From JBJFCE01 sp051888775 (GTDB taxonomy: Bacteria > Bacillota > Clostridia > Lachnospirales > Lachnospiraceae): a DNA stretch of 12,768 nt. Below, one piece after another: positions 6,596-12,768 of this stretch. The notes under the pieces are model-generated. The model was not told where the DNA came from. It did not search any database and saw only the letters and a program-made list of their open reading frames with translations. The position numbers and the translations under genes are program-made. Each line of letters opens with the position of its first letter. Position 1 is the first letter of the stretch. The stretch is from contig JBJFCE010000044.1 in assembly GCA_051888775.1 (NCBI GenBank), positions 1 through 12,768 on the forward strand, written 5' to 3'.

Positions 6596-7537
6596 TTACT
6601 TCACAAACGTCTTCACCTGCTCGCAGATCCCCTTACCGTCCAGCTTATATTTTTCAACAAGCGCACCGGCAGATCCGGATTCTCCGAAAACATCCTGCAT
6701 GCCGATCTTGCAGACAGGTGTCGGAGCTGCTTTGCAAAGAGCATCACAGACAGCACTGCCAAGTCCGCCGATCACGGAATGTTCCTCTACGGTTACGACT
6801 TTGCCGGTCTTCTTGGCACTGGCAACGATCAGCTCTTCATCTAACGGCTTGATCGTACAGATGTTGATCACCTCTGCACTGATACCGTCTGCTGCCAGCA
6901 TGTCGGCTGCTTCCAAAGCATTGGCAACACAGATACCGGTTGCTACGATTGTAACATCCGTTCCCTCTCTTAAAACTTCTCCCTTGCCGATTTTGAAAGA
7001 ATACTCCGGTCTGTCATTGATGACAGGCACTGCAGCACGTCCGAAACGGATATATACAGGGCCTTCGTGCTCTACGGCTGCACGGACGGCGGCTTTTGCT
7101 TCCACATCATCGGAAGGACACATAACCACCATACCCGGAATGGTTCTCATCAGCGCCAGATCTTCGTTACACTGATGGCTTGCACCGTCTTCACCTACGG
7201 TGATTCCCGCATGGGTTGCACCGATCTTGACATTTAAGTGCGGGTAGCCTACGGAGTTACGCACCTGCTCAAAGGCACGTCCTGCCGCAAACATTGCGAA
7301 AGAGCTGACAAACGGAATCTTACCCGTTGTTGCAAGTCCTGCCGCAATACCTACCATGTTACATTCTGCAATACCGCAGTCAATATGTCTGTCCGGAAAT
7401 GCCTTCTGAAAAATACTTGTCTTAGTTGCCCCTGCAAGGTCAGCATCCAATACAACCAGATTCGGGTATTCTGCTCCGAGCTGTGCTAATGCGTTTCCGT
7501 AGCTCTCTCTCGTTGCGATCTTCTTTGTATCTGCCAT
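6596..7537 (-). CDS. Transketolase, C-terminal subunit
   Basis: This 313-residue protein is the C-terminal half of a split transketolase, matching the pyrimidine-binding and C-terminal domains of the full-length enzyme. Together with the N-terminal half it moves two-carbon units between sugar phosphates in the non-oxidative pentose phosphate pathway, using thiamine diphosphate. E58 in GIAECNMVG is the expected glutamate that contacts the cofactor aminopyrimidine. The conserved block ATHAGITVGEDGASHQ (107-122) follows. Its ATG shares one base with the TAA of the upstream half (TAATG), so the two are probably translated by coupling in equal amounts, which suits a heteromeric enzyme. Split transketolases of this layout are common in Clostridia and archaea. 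A DXS identity is unlikely because DXS is normally a single chain of about 620 residues. Confidence 0.95.
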   Translation of the reverse strand: MADTKKIATRESYGNALAQLGAEYPNLVVLDADLAGATKTSIFQKAFPDRHIDCGIAECNMVGIAAGLATTGKIPFVSSFAMFAAGRAFEQVRNSVGYPHLNVKIGATHAGITVGEDGASHQCNEDLALMRTIPGMVVMCPSDDVEAKAAVRAAVEHEGPVYIRFGRAAVPVINDRPEYSFKIGKGEVLREGTDVTIVATGICVANALEAADMLAADGISAEVINICTIKPLDEELIVASAKKTGKVVTVEEHSVIGGLGSAVCDALCKAAPTPVCKIGMQDVFGESGSAGALVEKYKLDGKGICEQVKTFVK

Positions 7538-8382
7538 TATGCTTCACCTGCTTTCTCTAATTCTGCATCAATTTTTTCAAGGTCTGCCATTGCGATTGCA
7601 TATTCTTCATCATTCGGTGCTTTTCCGTGCCATCCGGCGTTATTCTCCATAAAGGAAACGCCCTTTCCTTTGATACTGTGCGCGATGATTGCCGTCGGCT
7701 GTCCCTTGGTTGCCTTTGCCTCTGTAAAAGCCGCACGAAGTGCATCAAAATCATGTGCATCCACATTGATCACATGGAAATTGAAAGCTTCGAATTTCTG
7801 ATCGATGGGATACGGAGAACATACATCCTCGATCTTTCCGTCGATCTGAAGCCCGTTATTATCTACGATCACACAGAGATTGTCCAGATTTCTCGCTCCC
7901 GCAAACATGGAAGCCTCCCAGACCTGTCCTTCCTGAATCTCACCGTCACCGAGAAGTGTATATACTCTGTAATCTTTTCCGTCCATCTTTCCTGCCAGTG
8001 CCATACCGACTGCTGCAGAGATGCCCTGTCCGAGAGAACCGCTACTCATATCCACGCCCGGAATATGCTTCATATCCGGATGTCCCTGCAAGTAGCTTCC
8101 CAGCTTACGGAGTGTCAGAAGATCCTCCACCGGGAAAAATCCGCGGTTTGCAAGTGCCGCATAATAACCCGGTGCCGTATGTCCCTTGGACAATACGAAA
8201 CGATCACGATCCGGATCCTTCGGGTTCTTCGGATCCACATTCATTTCTTCAAAATATAAAAAGGTATAAATATCCGCTGCGGAAAGTGATCCGCCCGGAT
8301 GTCCTGCCTTTGCACTATGTACGGAAGACACGATACCCTTGCGTACCTGATTGGCAGTCTTAGCAAGCTCTAAGTTTGTCAT
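7537..8382 (-). CDS. Transketolase, N-terminal subunit
   Basis: This 281-residue protein is the N-terminal half of a split transketolase, which binds the diphosphate of thiamine diphosphate and Mg. The signature GDGEIQEGQVWEA begins at G145 and ends the cofactor motif at NN (175-176), the standard GDG-X27-NN pattern. GHPGGSLS (27-34) and SKGH (65-68) carry the usual active-site histidines. Its ATG overlaps the TGA of the upstream membrane-protein gene (ATGA), and its ribosome site GGAGG (8394-8390, 7-nt spacing) lies in the last codons of that gene, so translation is likely coupled. The downstream half follows with a one-base overlap. The three genes therefore form one operon read from near 9050 to 6596. 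Confidence 0.95.
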   Translation of the reverse strand: MTNLELAKTANQVRKGIVSSVHSAKAGHPGGSLSAADIYTFLYFEEMNVDPKNPKDPDRDRFVLSKGHTAPGYYAALANRGFFPVEDLLTLRKLGSYLQGHPDMKHIPGVDMSSGSLGQGISAAVGMALAGKMDGKDYRVYTLLGDGEIQEGQVWEASMFAGARNLDNLCVIVDNNGLQIDGKIEDVCSPYPIDQKFEAFNFHVINVDAHDFDALRAAFTEAKATKGQPTAIIAHSIKGKGVSFMENNAGWHGKAPNDEEYAIAMADLEKIDAELEKAGEA

Positions 8383-8975
8383 TTTGATTCCTCCATCGTC
8401 ATCAATATCGAATCCGGCTCTCCGTCTGGCTGACGGTTTTCCTCATTCCGGCTTTCCTCATTGTAGCACATTCCAGAATGACCGTAAATGCCTTCTTTTG
8501 CAAGATCTGCCCGGATTTTTAGCAGTCTCTCGCGCTCTGCATGGTATTTCATCAACAAAAGCTCCGACTGAAAAATTTTCTCATTCAGATTCTCTTTATG
8601 AATCAGGCCGCAATATCTTTTAGCAAGTGCATAGTCACTGTTACGCCACAGCAAATAGGCATTCCACAACGCAATTGCCGCCACCACCGTTACAATCGGT
8701 CTTAGCAAAAATCCGGAAGCAGTAGCGATCAATGCCGGAAGCAGCATAAGCAACGGATCATCATGTCCGCTTTTATCCACGATCTGCATCAGCTGGACAC
8801 ATACGATATGGATCAATCCCCAGATTGCTCCCACAATTCCGGTCAGCATCAGATACAGATACAACTTTCTCTTCATATCCTGATAGGTATTCAGATAGCC
8901 CTTACGCCGTCCCTGCTCTGCCGCAGTCTCGCTCTCCAGAACACGCAGCGCCTGTCTGACTTCTCCTATGTTCAT
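8379..8975 (-). CDS. Membrane protein of unknown function, first in tkt operon
   Basis: I do not recognise this 198-residue protein. It has a charged N-terminus (1-36, rich in Glu, Arg and Lys), a hydrophobic helix at about 39-60, then a longer hydrophobic stretch at 74-110 that could cross the membrane twice (LLMLLPALIATASGFLL, then IVTVVAAIALWNAYLLW). A soluble helical tail (about 111-160) and a Glu/Asn-rich end follow. No signal peptide or known catalytic motif is seen. GGGAG lies upstream of the ATG. It overlaps the transketolase N-terminal gene by 4 bp and supplies that gene's ribosome site, so it is co-expressed with the split transketolase. Whether it works with that enzyme is unknown; conserved gene order would be the only hint. 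Confidence 0.85.
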   Translation of the reverse strand: MNIGEVRQALRVLESETAAEQGRRKGYLNTYQDMKRKLYLYLMLTGIVGAIWGLIHIVCVQLMQIVDKSGHDDPLLMLLPALIATASGFLLRPIVTVVAAIALWNAYLLWRNSDYALAKRYCGLIHKENLNEKIFQSELLLMKYHAERERLLKIRADLAKEGIYGHSGMCYNEESRNEENRQPDGEPDSILMTMEESK

Positions 8976-9047
8976 GTCCTGCTCCCTTTACCCAAACTTC
9001 CGGTTCAATTCCGTACTTTCCCCTCATATATTGAAAAAAAGATTTCT

Positions 9048-9053
9048 TATAAT
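9048..9053 (+). promoter_or_regulatory. Consensus -10 box directly before the DUF885 gene
   Basis: TATAAT at 9048-9053 ends 6 bp before the ATG at 9060, so transcription would begin on or within a base of the start codon. No good -35 lies 16-18 bp upstream (CATATA at 17 bp); TTGAAA at 9031-9036 is too close (11 bp). No Shine-Dalgarno sequence precedes the ATG, which fits a leaderless mRNA. A chance -10 match in AT-rich DNA cannot be excluded. Confidence 0.4.
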
Positions 9054-9056
9054 ACC

Positions 9057-9085
9057 ACTATGCCCATATTTTCCCGTAAGGTCAA
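9057..9085 (-). promoter_or_regulatory. Possible promoter of the membrane protein-tkt operon
   Basis: On the minus strand TTGACC (9085-9080), a 17-bp spacer and CATAGT (9062-9057) form a moderate sigma-A promoter starting near 9050, with a leader of about 75 nt. Its -10 overlaps the ATG of the divergent DUF885 gene and its spacer lies in that coding sequence, so the two promoters would interfere with each other. Confidence 0.5.
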
Positions 9086-10952
9086 ATCTTTTTTCCGGAA
9101 GCTCCATACTTTGCAAGGACCGCACCATCTGAAACAGCGGTTATACTTCTGCGGTATACTTCTCACAGCACTCTTTTTAACCGGACTGTTTTTACATCGA
9201 TGCTCCCCCTCCGAGTCCGAATCGGAAGCCTTTCGCACCCTTGCCGGTGAAATTGCATCCTATGAACTGCAAAATAACGGACTGAGCCTCCACTATACAC
9301 TTGCCGACTGTAATTCTTTTCATATGCAGGAAAAATACGGACTGGACGCTTCTACTGCCCTGCTGCCTCTTTTTTCTCAGGAGCTTGCCGAAAAAGAAAA
9401 AGATACTTATTATGCTTTCTTTGCTTCTCTGAAAGAAATCCCTATGGAAAAGCTTTCCGAACATGAACAGTTTCTCTATCGGATCCTGTATACCTCTCTG
9501 GAGCACACCTGTGAGGGCTTTTCCTACCCGTATTATTATGAACCGCTTTCTCCGTCTTCCGGTGAGCAGAACTCACTTCTGATCTTACTTGCGGAATATC
9601 GTTTCCGCACCAAAGAAGATGTGGAGCATTACCTGACACTGCTTTCCTGCATCCCCGATTATTTCGACAGTCTGCTCTTATATGAGCAGCAAAAGGCGGA
9701 TGCCGGTCTGTTCATGTCCGATTCCGCTGCGGATAAATTGATCAGTCAATGTGACTCCCTTTGTACCGAGCAGGCTTTAACGCAGCATACCCATTTCCTG
9801 CAGACCACTTTTGAATCACGGCTTACGGCACTCTTAGAGTCCGGTGCGATCACTTCTGAAGAAGCAGATGATTTTATTGCCCGTAATCATGATCTTTTGC
9901 TGCATCAGGTCTCCCCTGCTTATACAGCTCTGGCAGACGGTATTTTTCTGCTCAAAGGAAGCGGGCATAATGAAAACGGTCTGTGCTTTTATGAATCGGG
10001 TACCGCTTACTATGAAAATCTGCTTGCTTCCGTCACCGGTTCCGACCGTTCTCCCGAAGAGATCTTACAACTGCTGCGCGATGCCTTTTCTTCCGACTAT
10101 CTGCTCTTATGCAATGTCGTGGAAGAAATGAATGCACGCGGTCTGACTGCGGAATCTCTGAACATAGAGCTTCCTTTTGCTTCTCCCGAAGAAATGCTCG
10201 TCGATCTAAATCTTCGGATGCAGGAGGACTTTCCGGCTCTTTCTGCGGAAATTGACTGCGAAGTCAGTGCGGTCGATGACGCGCTTTCTCCTTATGTCAG
10301 TCCTGCTTTTTATTTGATCCCTCCGACGGATGATTATACCCAAAACCATATTTACATCAATTACGGTGATCATCCTGACAGCCTGACGCTTTATACAACA
10401 CTTGCACATGAAGGCTATCCGGGACATCTGTTTCAGACAGTCTATCATCTTGCGGATATGGATGAAGACAGCGTGCTTCCTCTGGAAGGAATGCTTTCCT
10501 GCAGCGGTTATGTCGAAGGATGGGCAACCTATGTGGAAGATCTTTCTTATGAGTATGCTGCCGATGTCCTCGTGGAAACATGCGGTTATTCCGAAACGGA
10601 TGCCCGGCTGCTGACCGATTTCTATCGTCTGGACCGCAGGCTCCAGCTGTGCCTGTTTTCCATGCTGGATATTTCCATCCATTATAACGGCATGACCAAA
10701 CCGGAAGCCGTTTCTTTACTGAACGCTTATGGTATCACAGACACTGATACGATCACATGGATCTATGAATATATTGTTGAGGAACCTGCCTGCTATCTGA
10801 AATATTACCTCGGCTATCTGGAGATCGTCTCATTAAAAGAAGCCGCCCGAACGATCCTTGGCGACTCCTATTCAGATCTGGCTTTCCATACCTTCCTACT
10901 GGATGCCGGACCTGCACCGTTTGCAATTTTATCCGATCAGCTACAACAGTAA
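9060..10952 (+). CDS. DUF885 family putative metallopeptidase, membrane-anchored
   Basis: This 630-residue protein belongs to the DUF885 family, thought to be zinc peptidases. The signature HEGYPGH (450-456) supplies two histidines and a glutamate, and VEGWATY (485-491) supplies the probable third ligand E486. Residues 28-46 are hydrophobic after a basic N-terminus (RKVK..RK), so the enzyme is exported and anchored. LFLHRC (43-48) resembles a lipobox, but Arg at -1 is atypical, so lipidation at C48 is doubtful. The region 52-440 is mainly helical and acidic. The reading frame is open back to 8763, but that part is antisense to the membrane-protein gene. ATG 9060 is chosen because it begins the signal-anchor and is the only ATG nearby. 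No ribosome site precedes it. The substrate is unknown. Confidence 0.9.
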   Translation: MPIFSRKVKSFFRKLHTLQGPHHLKQRLYFCGILLTALFLTGLFLHRCSPSESESEAFRTLAGEIASYELQNNGLSLHYTLADCNSFHMQEKYGLDASTALLPLFSQELAEKEKDTYYAFFASLKEIPMEKLSEHEQFLYRILYTSLEHTCEGFSYPYYYEPLSPSSGEQNSLLILLAEYRFRTKEDVEHYLTLLSCIPDYFDSLLLYEQQKADAGLFMSDSAADKLISQCDSLCTEQALTQHTHFLQTTFESRLTALLESGAITSEEADDFIARNHDLLLHQVSPAYTALADGIFLLKGSGHNENGLCFYESGTAYYENLLASVTGSDRSPEEILQLLRDAFSSDYLLLCNVVEEMNARGLTAESLNIELPFASPEEMLVDLNLRMQEDFPALSAEIDCEVSAVDDALSPYVSPAFYLIPPTDDYTQNHIYINYGDHPDSLTLYTTLAHEGYPGHLFQTVYHLADMDEDSVLPLEGMLSCSGYVEGWATYVEDLSYEYAADVLVETCGYSETDARLLTDFYRLDRRLQLCLFSMLDISIHYNGMTKPEAVSLLNAYGITDTDTITWIYEYIVEEPACYLKYYLGYLEIVSLKEAARTILGDSYSDLAFHTFLLDAGPAPFAILSDQLQQ

Positions 10953-10956
10953 TCTT

Positions 10957-11394
10957 CTATCTTTTCTCATTAAAAAACTGTGTGATTTTTGTCAATGCCT
11001 TTGCCAGAATACCGCTTTCCTCAGGACTCAGCTGGGCTATGATACTGTTGATCATCTCTTCATGAAATTTCTTATGCTGCTCATATGCCTTTTTACCGGA
11101 AGCAGTCAGTGAGATGAGTACCACCCGGCGGTCTTCTTCACTGCGCACACGGTTTACGAACTCTTTTTTTACAAGGCTGTTTACTGCAATTGTCAGCGTT
11201 CCCGTTGTAACAGACAACGCTTTTGCCACGGAGCTCATATTCTTGGGCTCCCCTGTCCCAATCGCTTCGATCACATGCATATCATTCATGGTCAGGTTCT
11301 TATAGCTGCCTGTCCTGATTTCTTTTTCTTCAATTTGCGTGATATCGTGAAAGAGTTTTACCAGCAACTCGTTCAGACATTCATTAATTTCCAT
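10957..11394 (-). CDS. MarR family regulator, FabT-like
   Basis: This 145-residue protein is a MarR-type winged-helix repressor that should bind DNA as a dimer. The N-terminal dimerisation helix begins MEINECLNELLVKLF. SVAKALSVTTGTLTIAVNSL (55-74) is the helix-turn-helix, and RVRSEEDRRVVLISLT (82-97) is the wing with the family Asp-Arg-Arg. The pattern IEE..., MHVIEAIG (39-46) strongly resembles FabT, the fatty-acid-synthesis repressor of Gram-positive bacteria. No fatty acid gene is in the window, so the FabT role is not supported by context. GAGG lies 6 nt before the ATG. It lies downstream of a permease gene in the same orientation and converges, 4 bp apart, on the DUF885 gene. A candidate operator and promoter precede it (11458-11487), suggesting autoregulation. 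Confidence 0.93.
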   Translation of the reverse strand: MEINECLNELLVKLFHDITQIEEKEIRTGSYKNLTMNDMHVIEAIGTGEPKNMSSVAKALSVTTGTLTIAVNSLVKKEFVNRVRSEEDRRVVLISLTASGKKAYEQHKKFHEEMINSIIAQLSPEESGILAKALTKITQFFNEKR

Positions 11395-11414
11395 AAGAAT
11401 CCTCTTTTATCTTT

Positions 11415-11463
11415 ATGATTCATGTCCATCCGGACGCTTCCTGCCTTGAATAAGGTTAGTATA
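11415..11463. repeat. Direct repeat copy 1 (49 bp)
   Basis: This 49-bp segment recurs exactly at 11483-11531, at a period of 68 bp. It contains GTCC-ATCC-GGAC and CCTT-GAAT-AAGG, two short stem-loops, and ends in AGTATA, the complement of a -10 box for marR. The repeat lies between the marR and permease genes. Homology stops abruptly at the left; on the right a further CAT matches after one mismatch. Confidence 0.98.
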
Positions 11464-11466
11464 TCA
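11458..11466 (-). promoter_or_regulatory. Extended -10 of the marR promoter
   Basis: On the minus strand the sequence reads TGATATACT, an extended -10 (TG-N-TATACT). No good -35 lies 17 bp upstream, as is usual for extended -10 promoters. Transcription would start near 11451, 57 nt before the ATG at 11394. The second repeat copy holds the same TATACT with TGG in front (11526-11534), so a second weaker start is possible inside the permease 3' end. Confidence 0.5.
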
Positions 11467-11487
11467 TGAACGCTGCGCATTCATGAT
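11463..11487. promoter_or_regulatory. Inverted repeat, candidate MarR operator
   Basis: ATCATGAA (11463-11470) and TTCATGAT (11480-11487) are perfect 8-bp arms separated by 9 bp. The site covers the -10 to -35 interval of the proposed marR promoter, a typical place for an autoregulatory MarR site. No T-run follows on either strand, so it is not an intrinsic terminator. Binding is inferred from position and symmetry only. Confidence 0.45.
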
Positions 11488-11531
11488 TCATGTCCATCCG
11501 GACGCTTCCTGCCTTGAATAAGGTTAGTATA
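11483..11531. repeat. Direct repeat copy 2 (49 bp)
   Basis: This copy is identical to 11415-11463 over 49 bp. Its right end overlaps the last codons and stop (TAA at 11526-11524) of the permease gene, so the repeat unit includes a piece of coding sequence. The permease ends in Met-Val-Tyr-stop, and the corresponding place next to copy 1 would read Met-Ile-Tyr-stop. Confidence 0.98.
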
Positions 11532-12636
11532 CCATAAATCCCGCCATCAGTGCTAACGGAATCAAAAAAATGATACTATACAGGAATAATACTCCGATAA
11601 ATTTTCCTTTTTTTGCATCGGCTTCATTGGCATAAAGCTTGTATGCGATCAGGCTTGCCATGGAACCGATCAGAGTTCCGAGTCCGCCCAGGTCGGCTCC
11701 AACCATGATTGCCGTATACTTGTCCGTAAAACCGCTGAGCAGAATTGCCGCAGGGACATTGCTGATCACCTGACTGAGCAACAATGTTATTTCCCATTCC
11801 CTTCCTGTCAAAAGTCCGGTCAGAAGTTCCCGTATCGCAGGAATCCGTGCCATATTGCCGGTAAAAATAAACAAAAACGCAAAGGTCAGAAGCAGACTGT
11901 AGTCTACCTTCGCAAGTGCCTTTCTGTCCATGATACCGACTGTTATCAGTACTAACACAAACAGAATCTGATACGGCATAATATCCAACACAGCTAAAAT
12001 GCAGCACAGGAACAATCCGAGATATACCGGAAAGCGTTTCCCATGCTGCAACGCTCCTTCCTCCAGCTGTAGTCCCCGGATCGATTGTTTTGTCTGAAAC
12101 CCTAAAAAGATCAGCAGCATGATGAGAGATGCCACGGTATACGGAAGCATTACCTTAAAAAATCCCCAAATGTGCATCCCCGACAAAGAATACAGATATA
12201 AATTCTGCGGATTTCCGATCGGCGTTACCATACTGCCAAGATTGGCGGCAATCGTCTGTAATACCAAGACGCGGATCATATATTTCTGCTGACCGGACAT
12301 TTTTAATACCAGAATTGCAAACGGTACAAATGTAATCAATGCAACATCATTCGTAATAAACATTGCCGTAAAAAAGCAAAGCAGGACAAGAATCGCTATT
12401 ACCTGACGCAGATTGCCCATGCGGTTTAAAAGCCCGGCTGCCAGCTTATGAAAAACACCGATCCCGGTCATCCCTGCCATAACAGCCATCAGGCTGAACA
12501 AAATCGCCAAAATCCGAAAGTCAAGATATCCGATATATTGTTTATCCGGTCTCACCACAAAAGCGGTTCCGATCGCCAGCAGCAAAGACACAAGCAAAAC
12601 GATTTCTTTTTTACAAAATGCCTTCAGTTTTTGCAT
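11524..12636 (-). CDS. ArsB/NhaD-type (SLC13-like) ion permease
   Basis: With the start chosen here this is a 370-residue polytopic membrane protein of the ion-transporter superfamily that includes ArsB, NhaD and divalent anion symporters. It has about ten hydrophobic segments in two similar halves. Half one carries FITND (93-97) and TPIGNPQN (138-145); half two carries SNVPAAILL (292-300) and GADLGGLGTLIGS (313-325), the paired hairpin motifs of the family. The frame is open to an ATG at 12696, but the ATG at 12636 is preferred: GGGGTGAG lies just before it, an extended -10 at 12658-12666 would start transcription near 12651, and the protein then begins with a short basic segment before the first membrane helix. 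The substrate (arsenite, Na+ or a carboxylate) cannot be told. The gene is followed by repeats and a MarR gene that might control it. Confidence 0.9.
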   Translation of the reverse strand: MQKLKAFCKKEIVLLVSLLLAIGTAFVVRPDKQYIGYLDFRILAILFSLMAVMAGMTGIGVFHKLAAGLLNRMGNLRQVIAILVLLCFFTAMFITNDVALITFVPFAILVLKMSGQQKYMIRVLVLQTIAANLGSMVTPIGNPQNLYLYSLSGMHIWGFFKVMLPYTVASLIMLLIFLGFQTKQSIRGLQLEEGALQHGKRFPVYLGLFLCCILAVLDIMPYQILFVLVLITVGIMDRKALAKVDYSLLLTFAFLFIFTGNMARIPAIRELLTGLLTGREWEITLLLSQVISNVPAAILLSGFTDKYTAIMVGADLGGLGTLIGSMASLIAYKLYANEADAKKGKFIGVLFLYSIIFLIPLALMAGFMVY

Positions 12637-12657
12637 ACTCTCACCCCATATATTGAT

Positions 12658-12666
12658 ATCATAACA
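12658..12666 (-). promoter_or_regulatory. Extended -10 of the permease promoter
   Basis: Minus-strand TGTTATGAT is an extended -10 (TG-T-TATGAT) whose start site would be near 12651, 15 nt before the chosen ATG at 12636. The -35 region (TTTTCG) is poor. No gene or clear signal was found in the remaining 12667-12768. Confidence 0.5.
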
Positions 12667-12768
12667 CAACCGCAGCCGCCCGAAAAGTATTTCCATGCAT
12701 CCATAGTCCTATCGCGGTTCGGTTTACAAAGGCTTTCGAAGGGTGGGAAAAGGAATCTTGTGTCCGGC

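Noticed and set aside
6596..8382. 1-deoxyxylulose-5-phosphate synthase or pyruvate dehydrogenase E1 subunits
   Set aside because: The order and size of the two halves and their motifs (GHPGGSLS, GDG-NN, ATHAGITVGEDG) fit split transketolase better.
9031..9053. Complete TTGAAA/TATAAT promoter for the DUF885 gene
   Set aside because: The spacing is only 11 bp, too short for a sigma-A promoter, so only the -10 box is kept.
8763..9059. Upstream extension of the DUF885 reading frame
   Set aside because: It is antisense to the membrane-protein gene, reads as low-plausibility sequence, and the signal anchor begins at the ATG at 9060.
11463..11487. Intrinsic terminator for the permease gene
   Set aside because: The hairpin has no T-run on the minus strand; the following bases are ATACTAACC.
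11415..11531. CRISPR array
   Set aside because: There are only two repeat copies, the 49-bp repeat is too long and the 19-bp spacer too short, and one copy overlaps a gene end; no cas gene is present.
12637..12696. 20-residue N-terminal extension of the permease
   Set aside because: The ribosome site and the -10 box favour ATG 12636, and the family begins with a short basic segment before the first helix.

Overview
The window looks like chromosomal DNA from a low-to-mid GC Gram-positive anaerobe of the Clostridia, most likely a gut Lachnospiraceae. The reasons are a T-box-controlled threonyl-tRNA synthetase, a transketolase split into two genes, a GH42 beta-galactosidase, an Rpn/PD-(D/E)XK 'transposase-like' nuclease, strong AGGAGG ribosome binding sites and lipoprotein-type solute binding. 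The placement rests on protein and regulatory style, not on a marker gene. No phage, IS element, tRNA, rRNA or CRISPR array is visible.

Layout, left to right. Positions 1-188 hold a possible small structured RNA and the terminator of a minus-strand amino-acid-type ABC solute-binding lipoprotein (189-1016). A divergent regulatory region (1017-1290) separates it from a plus-strand GH42 beta-galactosidase (1291-3237), whose terminator hairpin lies partly inside its last codons. A minus-strand Rpn-family nuclease (3281-4195) follows; it has a well-placed internal ribosome binding site that could give a separate C-terminal protein. Next is thrS (4376-6154, minus), encoding a ThrRS without most of the usual TGS domain, preceded by a complete threonine T-box riboswitch (6277-6545) and a near-consensus promoter.

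Upstream of that promoter is a tightly overlapping minus-strand operon: a small membrane protein of unknown function (8379-8975), the transketolase N-terminal half (7537-8382) and the C-terminal half (6596-7537). No separate terminator is seen after it, so the thrS T-box terminator may end both units. Divergent to this operon is a DUF885 putative metallopeptidase with a membrane anchor (9060-10952, plus), whose -10 box lies so close to the ATG that its mRNA may be leaderless. It converges, with a 4-bp gap, on a MarR/FabT-like regulator (10957-11394, minus). Upstream of marR are two exact 49-bp direct repeats (11415-11463 and 11483-11531) enclosing an inverted repeat that looks like an operator. 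The second copy also forms the end of an ArsB/NhaD-type membrane permease gene (11524-12636, minus).

The parts most worth a second look are the repeat/operator structure between the permease and marR, the possible intragenic small protein in the Rpn gene, the tkt-to-thrS transcriptional junction, the possible leaderless DUF885 gene and the possible small RNA at the left edge. Most genes are ordinary housekeeping or sugar/amino-acid metabolism genes. I do not see a clear, previously undescribed multi-gene system.
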